A stretch of 23,848 bases of DNA from a virus. The notes below the pieces were generated by a model. That model ran no database searches. It was given only the letters and a program-made list of their open reading frames with translations, and was not told the origin of the DNA. The DNA is taken from positions 1 to 23,848 of IMG/VR virus record IMGVR_UViG_3300013138_000045; one strand, 5' to 3'. The stretch's first letter is position 1, and every line of letters starts with the position of its first letter. Positions 7,715 through 14,889 of the stretch are shown piece by piece. Both the position numbers and the translations under genes were made by a program.

Positions 7715-9525
7715 CCCTGTAACCTTACTTCTCGTTCAAGTTCACGCTTCATCTCACGGTAGAACTGAGCGGGATTGTTGGCGACGACGGTCATGCCAGA
7801 GATGCTGTAACTGGTGCTGACCGACTGCGCCATACTTGCGGCAGCGGGAGCGACAGCACCAGAAGCGCCCACCATCATGCCGCTAGCAAGCTGTTTGGCT
7901 ATAGAGAGGCCGGAATAGAAAGGATTGCCTTGACCTGAAAGCGGACCTTTTTTGGCGGGGGAGAAAGGCAGATGATCACGGACCTCGCTTACCACTGAGC
8001 CGATTGCGTCTGTGACCGCGCTGATCTTGGAGGTGATGCCATCTACAAGCCCCTGGACTACACGGGCGCCGGCGTCATAGAGCCATGTGCCCGCATCAGC
8101 GAAATATCCCGTGATGTCCCCGACAAGACCAGAGACAGCACCGATGATACCGCCGACCGCGTCAGAGACAGCCCCAACCATTGCGCTAAAAGCTCCTGCG
8201 AGTGCGTTGTAAGCCCCTGAAGCAGTGCTTGAAATGAATCCAACGACTGCGGAAAAAGCAGAGCTGACAGCGCCCCAGATAGAGCCAACGGCGCCGATAA
8301 CAGTCCCGGCCGCACTCATAAACATCTGCGACATGAAGCCGAGATATGCCGCTACGATATTGATGACCGGGACAACGATATTGTTAATAATGCCGGCCAC
8401 TACCATTAGAGCAGTGCTGAAAAGCCAGACTCCGGCAACGATAACGCCGCCGAGGATAGTCGCCATCAATTGCAGGTAGGGTTTGATACTCTCGAAAGCT
8501 GGGGCCAATCCAGAAAGAGCTTGCTTGAATTGCTCGAAGGCTGATTTTAGATTATCCCAGACAGAACCAAAGACGGCCTGAACGGCGGGATTATTGATGA
8601 ACGCCGAGACCTTATCACCGATTGTTCCAAAGGCATCACCAACACTTGAGATCGCGCCGGCCACTCCCTCCCCGAAGGTGTCCTTGATGGTTGCCATCGC
8701 CCCTTGCGATTGCCAGGAGCGGATGAAGTCACCTACCGCCTGAGAGCTTTCGGAGAGGACGGGGAGCAGGTAACCAGCAATTCCTTCGGCAGCGTCGTCA
8801 ATATTATCTTTAAGCAGTTCCCACGGTTTAGAATTCTGTGCCGCCTGCGCTGCGCCACCGAACTCAGATGTCAATTCGCCAAGGATAATCTTTTGGGCTG
8901 ATGCAACGTCACCAACAGCCATAAAATCTTTTATCTGCTGTTGCTGTTGATCTGAGAGCTGGACACCGACGCGCCTGAGGGCTTTGACGCCACCTACAGG
9001 ATCATTAAGCGCTTTGCCGACCTGGAGGGCGGTAGTAGAAACATCTTGCCCCATAACTTGCGACATATCGAGCATGACCTTTGTGGTCTGGTCGAAGATG
9101 TCATTATTATCGCCAGACTGATTCTGGATATTTTTGAAGGTAAGAAGTATATTCTCACCTTTTTGAATGGCCTTATCATCGGCCAACGACATCTTCTCAA
9201 GTGAATCTGCCATATCGGCGATGTGGCTACTTGTTACATTTGCCACGCCACCAGTCGATTCGATGATGGCATTTGTTTCAGCCAGCAGCGTCGCTTTTTC
9301 CTGCACTGAATTGAAGGCATCGCCGAGTTCGTATATCCCGGCTGCGAGAATGGCCACGCCAGCGATCTTACCAAGCCCCGCAAGCACTGAGCCAATGCCT
9401 CTCAGGGACCGGGAAACCTTGCCTTCGGTTTCCTCGCCCTCAGTTCGGACCTTCTGCATCTGCTGCTGATAGTCGCCGATCTTCGCGCCGACATTCACAA
9501 ACAGTTTTCCGACTTCATCTGCCAC
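7711..9525 (-). CDS. Tail tape measure protein
   Basis: A 604-aa tape measure protein, which sets tail length and is ejected with DNA. It begins MADEVGKLFVNVGAKIGDYQ, a classic N terminus, followed by coiled coil, hydrophobic Ala/Gly/Val-rich helical repeats (about residues 285-480, several potential membrane segments such as ILGGVIVAGVWLFSTALMVV) and HLPFSPAKKGPLSG near the C terminus, also typical. The GTG start at 9525 overlaps the end of the chaperone frame by 11 bases. At about 1.5 angstrom per residue the length predicts a short tail of roughly 90 nm. Confidence 0.9.
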   Translation of the reverse strand: MADEVGKLFVNVGAKIGDYQQQMQKVRTEGEETEGKVSRSLRGIGSVLAGLGKIAGVAILAAGIYELGDAFNSVQEKATLLAETNAIIESTGGVANVTSSHIADMADSLEKMSLADDKAIQKGENILLTFKNIQNQSGDNNDIFDQTTKVMLDMSQVMGQDVSTTALQVGKALNDPVGGVKALRRVGVQLSDQQQQQIKDFMAVGDVASAQKIILGELTSEFGGAAQAAQNSKPWELLKDNIDDAAEGIAGYLLPVLSESSQAVGDFIRSWQSQGAMATIKDTFGEGVAGAISSVGDAFGTIGDKVSAFINNPAVQAVFGSVWDNLKSAFEQFKQALSGLAPAFESIKPYLQLMATILGGVIVAGVWLFSTALMVVAGIINNIVVPVINIVAAYLGFMSQMFMSAAGTVIGAVGSIWGAVSSAFSAVVGFISSTASGAYNALAGAFSAMVGAVSDAVGGIIGAVSGLVGDITGYFADAGTWLYDAGARVVQGLVDGITSKISAVTDAIGSVVSEVRDHLPFSPAKKGPLSGQGNPFYSGLSIAKQLASGMMVGASGAVAPAAASMAQSVSTSYSISGMTVVANNPAQFYREMKRELEREVRLQG

Positions 9526-10107
9526 GTTTAAGCTCCGTGTATTGTTCGATAGGGATACGGATGTGGGTTTTGCCTGACTCTTTGAGCGCTTCTATTTCAG
9601 GATCGTTGGCCTCGGGATGAACCTTCTGAAATATCTCCGACGGGCTCACATTCTGTTTTGCCGCCTTGCCGGCCATATTGATTACAGTGGAGATGAGGAC
9701 CGCCCAGCGGTTGTTTTCTCCCTCCATCCTTACCTCATGACGTTTCATCAGCGCCGCGAATTGCTCCGGGGTGAGCGCCCAGAAATCCGATTCAGAGAGC
9801 CTTAGATCGTACCTTCCGATTGACCAGGCTTCGAGCCAGTCGCCGCCAAAGGGTCGGCGCTCACCAGTTGCGAGAGATTTGTGAGTGCCGATATATCGAG
9901 TTTGCCAGCATCATCTTCCGTAGCCTCGGGCCAGTCGCGCAAGAGCGCCGCATGAAGCACCGTGCGGATTTCCTTCATGGAGAGGTCGGCCCATACTTTC
10001 TGATCGGTGAGTCGCTTACCAATAGATACTTCAATGTTAGCAAGCGCGTTAAAATCGAGGACAAGTGTTCTTTCAGTTCCGTCTACATCCACCCTGACTT
10101 TGCTCAT
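9515..10107 (-). CDS. Tail assembly chaperone G-T fusion made by -1 frameshift
   Basis: The second chaperone product, expected when ribosomes slip -1 at CCCTTTG (9853-9847). The first 87 codons are shared with G, then translation continues in the -1 frame to the TGA at 9515, giving about 197 aa. The -1 frame is open through the slip site and immediately encodes a recognisable T-domain stretch (GRYDLRLSESDFWALTPEQF then AALMKRHE), like GTA/Phage_TAC extensions. The only ATG in this frame (9748) has no ribosome-binding site, which supports frameshift rather than a separate gene. Such fusions recruit tail-tube subunits to the tape measure during assembly. Confidence 0.75.
9802..10107 (-). CDS. 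Tail assembly chaperone G
   Basis: A 101-aa product in the zero frame (MSKVRVDVDGTERTLVLDFN...), similar in character to tail assembly chaperones that precede tape measure genes (short beta N terminus, LDFNALANIE, then helices with KEIRTVLHAALLRD). Good ribosome-binding site (GGGAGGATGTAA before ATG). It lies between the tail tube genes and tape measure, exactly where lambda gpG-type chaperones lie. It ends 45 bases beyond the slip site. G is expected to be made in large excess over the G-T fusion. Confidence 0.75.
   Translation of the reverse strand: MSKVRVDVDGTERTLVLDFNALANIEVSIGKRLTDQKVWADLSMKEIRTVLHAALLRDWPEATEDDAGKLDISALTNLSQLVSADPLAATGSKPGQSEGTI
9847..9853 (-). promoter_or_regulatory. 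Programmed -1 ribosomal frameshift site CCCTTTG
   Basis: On the minus strand the heptamer reads C CCT TTG in the G frame (X XXY YYZ), so tRNAs can re-pair on CCC TTT after a -1 slip. This is the canonical type used in lambda-like tail chaperones (lambda uses GGGAAAG). A minor GGCT-CGA-AGCC stem begins about 9 bases downstream and may help pausing. Confidence 0.8.
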
Positions 10108-10135
10108 TTACATCCTCCCTGCTTGGTTTGATATT

Positions 10136-10765
10136 TTACGAATCGTTGGCGCGGGGGTACCAGTCGCCATCGCCCTCGAAAGAATGACTGTCCTTCACAA
10201 CTTCATCAGCGGCACAGTCAACATCGAGATCAAGGATGGCGTAGCCCTCATAGTGGTAACTGGCGTTGGTATAGAGTTTCACGGGAAGCGAGATGCCGGA
10301 AAGGGCGCCAACATCGGATACGCCCAGGCGATAGGCGTCATCATCCAGCCAATAGCCCTCGAAGGAACCGCTGATATCCGGGACAGTTGCTACCCGGTGT
10401 ACTCCCGTAGTCGTACCAAACGGGGTACACTCTGCCTTGCCCATCTTGCCTGAGAACTTCCAGTTGTAAATCTGCGCTACCAATGCCATTGCCCACCATT
10501 TGCCGGTAACAGTGACGGTCTTGCCTGTCTGCGAGGAATCAAAAGCGATGAAACCGCCGGCGTACTCGATTATGTAGCCGGTAGTTTGCACGACTGTATC
10601 CACCTTGACGGTCACTGCTGTGGCAGGGTCGATATAGCGATGCGTTGCATTCGTGATCTGGAAGCGGGTCGTGGTGACTTCTGTAGTCGCCTCATCAGTC
10701 ATAACCGTGGCCGCAGCTGCTGTTTTCGCGTAGACGCTACCGAGCTTTCCTGCGTTGGTCGCCAT
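10136..10765 (-). CDS. Tail tube protein 2 (major tail protein paralogue with extra N-terminal domain)
   Basis: A 209-aa protein. Its last ~110 residues resemble the upstream tail tube protein in order and motif: NWKFSGKMGKAECTPFG against GKWKLSYKMGKEEYVPFG, RVATVPDISGSFEG against RIATILDVSGSFEG, then LPVKLYTNASYHYEGYAILD against VTLKLYVNGTNYYTGTALLD. The first ~95 residues form an additional beta-rich domain (DPATAVTVKVDTVVQTTGYI, GKTVTVTGKWW) not present in the paralogue. ATG has a strong GGGAGGTGACAG upstream. It probably forms or decorates the tail tube. Which copy is the main tube subunit cannot be told from sequence. Confidence 0.7.
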   Translation of the reverse strand: MATNAGKLGSVYAKTAAAATVMTDEATTEVTTTRFQITNATHRYIDPATAVTVKVDTVVQTTGYIIEYAGGFIAFDSSQTGKTVTVTGKWWAMALVAQIYNWKFSGKMGKAECTPFGTTTGVHRVATVPDISGSFEGYWLDDDAYRLGVSDVGALSGISLPVKLYTNASYHYEGYAILDLDVDCAADEVVKDSHSFEGDGDWYPRANDS

Positions 10766-10901
10766 CTGTCACCTCCCATATCTGAGGCGCGGCATCGGCG
10801 ATCTCGGAACTCAAATAGACCACTTCACCTTTCTTCACGGTAATGGTCGAATTGCCCGGTCCTGCGAGTGTCGTGCTGCGCTTTGCGGTGTAGGTGTTCA
10901 C
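10737..10901 (-). CDS. Small 54-aa protein between the two tail tube genes
   Basis: A GTG start at 10901 lies one base after the stop of tail tube protein 1. The frame (MNTYTAKRSTTLAG..., TVKKGEVVYLSSEIADAAPQ) ends at 10737 and overlaps the start of tail tube protein 2 by 29 bases. The sequence has balanced composition and beta-strand periodicity like other small phage virion or capsid-decoration proteins. There is little ribosome-binding sequence, so expression would rely on coupling. No family is recognised. Confidence 0.5.
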   Translation of the reverse strand: MNTYTAKRSTTLAGPGNSTITVKKGEVVYLSSEIADAAPQIWEVTDGDQRRKAR

Positions 10902-10902
10902 C

Positions 10903-11301
10903 TTAGGCCGCCTGCGTCCAGGCAGTGCCGCCATCCTGCTCGAAGCTGAAAGACACCTGGGGGATGCCGTCAGAAGAATTCTCAACATCCATATCAAGGA
11001 GAGCTGTTCCGGTGTAGTAGTTCGTACCGTTCACATAGAGCTTCAAGGTGACCGCAGTACCGGCAAGAGCCGCATTCTGCAAGGCTAACTGCCCATTCGT
11101 GTCGCTCATATCCCATGGACCCTCGAAAGAGCCTGAGACATCAAGGATGGTGGCGATGCGCTTCTTGGCGACATTGACTGCCGCGCCGAAAGGTACATAT
11201 TCTTCTTTGCCCATTTTATAACTCAGCTTCCACTTGCCGATTAAGGCAACGGTGTTGGCGTCTTTTGTTACCTTTCCTGTAAGTCCAGCTGCTGCTGACA
11301 T
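10903..11301 (-). CDS. Tail tube protein 1 (major tail protein)
   Basis: A 132-aa protein starting at ATG 11301, chosen because AAAGGAGTGAAAGAA is correctly spaced before it; an in-frame GTG three codons upstream overlaps that site. It has the compact beta-rich form of siphophage tail tube subunits (TGKVTKDANTVALIGKWKLS, ATILDVSGSFEGPW, VTLKLYVNGTNYYTGTALLD). It follows a terminator and is the first gene of the tail module. A second, longer relative lies downstream, so these may form a mixed tube or have distinct roles. Confidence 0.7.
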   Translation of the reverse strand: MSAAAGLTGKVTKDANTVALIGKWKLSYKMGKEEYVPFGAAVNVAKKRIATILDVSGSFEGPWDMSDTNGQLALQNAALAGTAVTLKLYVNGTNYYTGTALLDMDVENSSDGIPQVSFSFEQDGGTAWTQAA

Positions 11302-11332
11302 TTCTTTCACTCCTTTATTTAGTCATTGCAAT

Positions 11333-11358
11333 AAAAAAACCGCCTCGTTGGGCGGTTT
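11333..11358 (-). terminator. Intrinsic terminator between neck and tail genes
   Basis: Minus strand reads AAACCGCC-CAACGA-GGCGGTTT followed by further T (complement of A at 11333-11339): an 8-bp stem with a U-tract. It separates the DUF3168-like neck gene from tail tube protein 1. No clear promoter is seen downstream of it. Confidence 0.8.
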
Positions 11359-11395
11359 GAAAAAAGGTTGTTATGTTTTGGTTACTTCATAGGCG

Positions 11396-11785
11396 TCACT
11401 TCTGAGTCATTACTCTGAATTCGCACATTATCCGGGATACATCTGAGTCTGGGTCACTCATCTTTTGTAGATTTTGTAAGAGACACATGACCGAAGAGTA
11501 ACCTGTTATCGTAAGCGTGGCCCCGTCAAGAGCGGTCAAGAGCAGATCGAGAATTACACCGGCGGCGGTGTTGCTTGCCGCCCAGATATCAACCTGATAT
11601 AGGCCATCATCAAGAGCGGTCGGTCCGAACGTCCTGCCCCTGGTGGTGATGACATCAAAGAAGGTTATATAGGGAAGGGATGTGCCCTCGGGCGCCTTGA
11701 CGTTGTAGATGCCGCCGGTTGTGGCGTTCAGAAGCGACGAATTGCCGTGCATGGCAGTATAGACACCCGTATCTATGGCGTTCAA
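11396..11785 (-). CDS. Tail terminator/completion protein (DUF3168-like)
   Basis: A 129-aa protein that begins with TTG at 11785 in a TTGA overlap with the previous stop. The pattern MNAIDTGVYTAMHGNSSL... PYITFFDVITTRGRTFG... YQVDIWAASNTAAG... MCEFRVMTQK matches DUF3168-type tail completion proteins: N-terminal helix, beta strand with PYITF, then QVDIW followed by a helix. These proteins cap the tail tube and join it to the neck. Gene order (gp10-like before it, tail tube after it) supports the call. Confidence 0.75.
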   Translation of the reverse strand: MNAIDTGVYTAMHGNSSLLNATTGGIYNVKAPEGTSLPYITFFDVITTRGRTFGPTALDDGLYQVDIWAASNTAAGVILDLLLTALDGATLTITGYSSVMCLLQNLQKMSDPDSDVSRIMCEFRVMTQK

Positions 11786-12162
11786 ATCCTAATCTCCCCA
11801 AGTATCGCTACAAGTTCGGGCCTGAACCTCTCAAGCCCCGGCCTCATGAAAGGACGAGCCGCCATCTTCTGCGTGCCGTATTCGAGAAAAGGTCCATATT
11901 CTGTGTTAGTGCCAACCCTCGTAAAGACTGTGCCGGCAAATCTCATCGGCCTGGTGGAATCAATCGAGCGCCTAAGCGTACCCGTTTCCACGTTTGGAGG
12001 GCTACCGGGAGCCGACACTGCATGACCACTTCTCGGTCCTCCCGCGCTCTTACCCATGCTGCGCTTGATATTGGCAGCAAGTTTCATCCCAGCCCGGTTC
12101 ACGCCTTTTTCAATAGCGTCAAGAAGTTCTTTTTCGCGCTCAGGACCGAACCATTCCATCAT
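11782..12162 (-). CDS. HK97 gp10-like neck/minor tail protein
   Basis: A 126-aa protein of the HK97-gp10_like family. Diagnostic features are an N-terminal amphipathic helix (EKGVNRAGMKLAANIKRSMG), the loop with PRSGHAVSAPGSPPNVETG (residues about 43-61), LRRSI, VGTNTEYGPFLEYGT and the final RPFMRPGLERFRPEL. It links portal/connector and tail in HK97-like phages. The ATG overlaps the previous stop as ATGA. Confidence 0.85.
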   Translation of the reverse strand: MMEWFGPEREKELLDAIEKGVNRAGMKLAANIKRSMGKSAGGPRSGHAVSAPGSPPNVETGTLRRSIDSTRPMRFAGTVFTRVGTNTEYGPFLEYGTQKMAARPFMRPGLERFRPELVAILGEIRI

Positions 12163-12518
12163 TTCCTCACAAGGGCTGTAATTTGGCGCATATTATGATA
12201 ATGGTCAACCGGTGGAATGTCGATATCCTGCGTGAAGTCAACACGATATTCTGTCAGGCGGTCAAGCAGGTTGCTCATCGCCCCATAATCCTCTTCCCAC
12301 TTACGCGCCATTTCGATGATGATGGCCTCGGGCTTATATCCTGCCAGCCTCACCAGCGAATCGCCGGCCGTGTGACTCTCCGAACCGTGCCCGGTATACT
12401 CGCCACCTCCATAACAAGTGCCGGCCGATACCCACCAGGTCGCGCCAAGTTTGGCGATCTTCTGACAGCCTTCCTCAAAAATAGCACCATAAAGGCCGAT
12501 TGTGTCCTGGTCAATCAT
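12159..12518 (-). CDS. Hypothetical neck-region protein, 119 aa
   Basis: Starts at 12518 with an ATGA overlap to the head-tail adaptor gene and ends with a 4-base overlap to the gp10-like gene. The N-terminal half is Gly/Cys/Trp-rich (KLGATWWVSAGTCYGGGEYT), and the C-terminal half is helical (AIIIEMARKWEEDYGAMSNL). No family is recognised. Its fixed position between adaptor and gp10-like genes suggests a neck or packaging accessory role. Confidence 0.6.
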   Translation of the reverse strand: MIDQDTIGLYGAIFEEGCQKIAKLGATWWVSAGTCYGGGEYTGHGSESHTAGDSLVRLAGYKPEAIIIEMARKWEEDYGAMSNLLDRLTEYRVDFTQDIDIPPVDHYHNMRQITALVRK

Positions 12519-12835
12519 AGGATCTCGTAGGCATCAATCTCAAAGTGGTGCGCCATCTCATCGATGTTTCGCACAAGCAGCACTTCAAGGGTGCGGCCAC
12601 CCCAGCTAAAACGATTCCGGGCCGTGACCGCAGTAGTAGTGCGACAGAATATCTTGTGCGTCGCCCTGACCATTTTGCGTCCTACGGTGAACTCTTCGCC
12701 GCCTGATACCGGCTGCACCCTAGCCTTGATAGTCGTGGTTCCTGACCAGCTATCAATAGGCTCACCCTGGGAATTGGCCGATGACGCATTAACCTTGAGC
12801 GTAAGCGTCGCATTTAAGAGGCTATCAAACGACAT
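12515..12835 (-). CDS. Head-tail adaptor / head closure protein
   Basis: A 106-aa protein similar in form to SPP1 gp16/HK97-type head-tail joining proteins: LLNATLTLKVNASSANSQGE with a strand-turn beginning, GTTTIKARVQPVSGGEEFTV, then MVRATHKIFCRTTTAV and NRFSWGGRTLEVLLVRNIDE. This is the small beta-barrel typical of head closure proteins that plug the connector after DNA packaging. It overlaps the preceding connector gene by 11 bases. Confidence 0.75.
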   Translation of the reverse strand: MSFDSLLNATLTLKVNASSANSQGEPIDSWSGTTTIKARVQPVSGGEEFTVGRKMVRATHKIFCRTTTAVTARNRFSWGGRTLEVLLVRNIDEMAHHFEIDAYEIL

Positions 12836-13421
12836 GATTACGTTTGTAGAGATCGAGGATGACTTTTACCTCTGCCGGAATGCTCGATTCAGAGCCATCC
12901 CAGGTGACGGAATAATCGCCGATCTTCTCACTCTTCACTCCGGGGGAGCTGGCGGTAAGAAAAGCAACTACAAGCCGCGTGGCCGCTTCTACAATGTCCG
13001 GCGGCAGGTTGGCTATCGCTGCGCCTTGGCCGGCCACGTAAGTGATGGCGATGTTCTGCTCGTCGTCGTTAAAGGCAGTTTCACTCGTGGCTATGCTTTT
13101 GAGTTTGACGATGCCCTCGGCGCCGTATATTAGAATCTCCGTTGATGCACTGATAGTGACTGCGGTTCCACCTGTCGGCGTATCCGTTAGCGCCGAAACG
13201 CTCACAATCGGCGAGTGGTCGAGCATGATTTCCCGTGTGCCATCGCCGTCATATTTTTCTGTGTAGGTCGTATTCACAAAGTTGCAGCCGCAATAGCTCT
13301 CGATGAAGCTGGAAACGCGGTCAATGGCGTTCTCAAGCTGCGTGGTTGACCAGCTCGAATTATAGCCCGGAGCGTTCTGGATATTGGTTGTGGTTGTGAT
13401 CGCGTTTGCCGCTGTACCCAT
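12825..13421 (-). CDS. Head-tail connector, gp6-like
   Basis: A 198-aa helical connector candidate. QLENAIDRVSSFIESYCGCN is the conserved first helix (sites of about residues 28-47), followed by a beta insertion (YTEKYDGDGTREIMLDHSPI) and C-terminal helices (PPDIVEAATRLVVAFLTASS ... SIPAEVKVILDLYKRNHVV). This pattern is characteristic of HK97 gp6/SPP1 gp15-like adaptors that form a ring under the portal. The ATG shares its A with the stop of the glycosyltransferase gene (TGATG). Confidence 0.85.
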   Translation of the reverse strand: MGTAANAITTTTNIQNAPGYNSSWSTTQLENAIDRVSSFIESYCGCNFVNTTYTEKYDGDGTREIMLDHSPIVSVSALTDTPTGGTAVTISASTEILIYGAEGIVKLKSIATSETAFNDDEQNIAITYVAGQGAAIANLPPDIVEAATRLVVAFLTASSPGVKSEKIGDYSVTWDGSESSIPAEVKVILDLYKRNHVV

Positions 13422-14491
13422 CAGGCCGCTACCTTTCTTGCTCGCTCAATCTCCTGCTCATAGACACGCGCCCACTTACCATAGCAAGTGAAGATGTTTC
13501 GCTTGGTGGTGACGAACCTCTGCGCCTCGCGGATTATCTTTTCCCGGCGGGAATCGTCTTTTAGATATTGAACCGCCTCGTACCATTCTTCGGGGTCATC
13601 GCCGACCAGGAGACCGTTAGCGCGATTGGTTATCGTGGTTCGGTATTGGCCGACCTTGGACGCGATAGTGGCGGCACCGGCCATTGAGTATTCGAGGAAC
13701 TTAAGATCACTCTTGCCGATATCGTTGAATGGTTCATTCACCAGCGGAACGAGCCCGATATCAAAGACACTCATGCGAAATGGATACTTTTCGTGATCGA
13801 CATAGCCTTGCGATATCACACGCTTGGCCACGCCGCCATCGGGATTTTCAAAGAGGTCCGCCGGAACGTAGCCCTGCAATTCAACCTCAAACACCTGCTC
13901 ATCTGAGAGCCGTTCGATGAGTGGTTTCACTATTCGCAAATCTTCCTTGTGGGTATGACATCCCATCCAGCCCACACAGGCATAACGCATCTCGGGGCGG
14001 CTGAACTGCCAACGAGTATTACCCACGTCGATCATGTTCGGCAATACGTAATAAGGTTTATCGAACATCTCACCGAAGTGATGCCCCAGTGATTCACAGG
14101 TTGCGGTGATCGCCGAGATATATGGCCAGACCTTTTTTTGACGCTCCCAGTTATCCCGGTTACGCTCCGGCCAGAGTTGTCCCGCTTTATCTGCGGCCAT
14201 ATCAAGCGTATCGTCAACGTCCATGATAACCGGCTTACCCATATCGCGGGCAAGTTTGAACAATTCGACGTTGGCCGGGTTGTCGCTCATCTGAGCGATG
14301 ACGGCATCACACCAGGATAGGGCGCCGAGGATGTTCTTGGCAGCTACCTTCTTATCGCCATCGGCCCTCTTTAAGAATTCATCACCGTGAGCCACTTTGG
14401 CGATACCTTTATCTTCAAGCACCCAGGCAGGATATTTGAGCCGGTAGATGCCCGAAGTGTTCTCGCGGGGGTCGAAAAGATATAGCTTCAT
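13421..14491 (-). CDS. GT4-like glycosyltransferase (GT-B fold)
   Basis: A 356-aa protein from ATG 14491 (an upstream in-frame TTG at 14497 is less likely). The first half carries MKLYLFDPRENTSGIYRL..., AVIAQMSDNPANVELFKLAR and KPVIMDVDDTLD; the second half has the GT4 nucleotide-sugar domain: YACVGWMGCHTHKEDL, FDIGLVPLVNEPFNDIGKSD, LKFLEYSMAGAATIASKVGQ, NGLLVGDDPEEWYEAVQYL. These enzymes move a sugar from a nucleotide donor to an acceptor. The gene lies inside the head module between capsid and connector, which suggests that a virion protein may be the acceptor. Acceptor and sugar are unknown. The C-terminal E-rich helix is normal. Confidence 0.85.
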   Translation of the reverse strand: MKLYLFDPRENTSGIYRLKYPAWVLEDKGIAKVAHGDEFLKRADGDKKVAAKNILGALSWCDAVIAQMSDNPANVELFKLARDMGKPVIMDVDDTLDMAADKAGQLWPERNRDNWERQKKVWPYISAITATCESLGHHFGEMFDKPYYVLPNMIDVGNTRWQFSRPEMRYACVGWMGCHTHKEDLRIVKPLIERLSDEQVFEVELQGYVPADLFENPDGGVAKRVISQGYVDHEKYPFRMSVFDIGLVPLVNEPFNDIGKSDLKFLEYSMAGAATIASKVGQYRTTITNRANGLLVGDDPEEWYEAVQYLKDDSRREKIIREAQRFVTTKRNIFTCYGKWARVYEQEIERARKVAA

Positions 14492-14504
14492 CGCCAAAAA
14501 TACT

Positions 14505-14708
14505 TCATTTATTGCCCGGCCTGCCTGCCATCTTGTTTGCCGGTCTCGGTGCTGCTTTTACCTGCGGGGCCGAGAAAAGGGAACCATACTTGGCGATCAG
14601 TGCTTCACCCTGCGCTTGTGTTACCTCAAAGGGCACACCAGCCTCAACGCCATCAATGGCCTCGTTGCCCGCGATATAGTTCCCGCTTTTTGAAGATACG
14701 AGCTTCAT
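14505..14708 (-). CDS. Small hypothetical head-module protein, 67 aa
   Basis: ATG at 14708 with AAAGGAAAAATA upstream. Sequence MKLVSSKSGNYIAGNEAIDG... PFEVTQAQGEALIAKYGSLF resembles small phage proteins with a short beta N terminus and a helix, followed by a basic Pro/Ala-rich tail (KAAPRPANKMAGRPGNK). It lies after the capsid gene and hairpin region. It could be a capsid decoration or connector accessory peptide; no family is recognised with confidence. Confidence 0.6.
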   Translation of the reverse strand: MKLVSSKSGNYIAGNEAIDGVEAGVPFEVTQAQGEALIAKYGSLFSAPQVKAAPRPANKMAGRPGNK

Positions 14709-14740
14709 TATTTTTCCTTTCGGTTAGCCCTTTACTGCCA

Positions 14741-14800
14741 CGTGGCTGTGAATATGCCTCTCGTTATCCGCGGAGTCAGGAGACCATCTTCACAGCCACG
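14741..14800. repeat. 12-bp inverted repeat downstream of capsid gene
   Basis: CGTGGCTGTGAA (14741-14752) pairs perfectly with TTCACAGCCACG (14789-14800) around a 36-base loop. It lies in the 181-base non-coding stretch between the capsid gene and the 67-aa gene and may act in RNA processing or pausing. Confidence 0.7.
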
Positions 14801-14815
14801 AAGCTGTAAAGGGGC

Positions 14816-14852
14816 GGGAAGCCCGTGGCGGTGTGAGAACCACGGGCTTCCC
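14816..14852 (-). terminator. Strong 13-bp hairpin after major capsid gene
   Basis: GGGAAGCCCGTGG (14816-14828) and CCACGGGCTTCCC (14840-14852) form a perfect 13-bp stem with an 11-base loop, 37 bases after the capsid stop. No U-tract follows on the minus strand, so it may stabilise capsid mRNA or be a processing or weak termination signal rather than a standard terminator. Confidence 0.5.
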
Positions 14853-14889
14853 TACTGGAATCAAATCCAGCTTTATAGATCAGGTGTTA

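Noticed and set aside
9515-9748. 77-aa ORF as an independent gene
   Set aside because: No ribosome-binding site before its ATG; it is the end of the -1 frame and is better explained as part of the G-T fusion.
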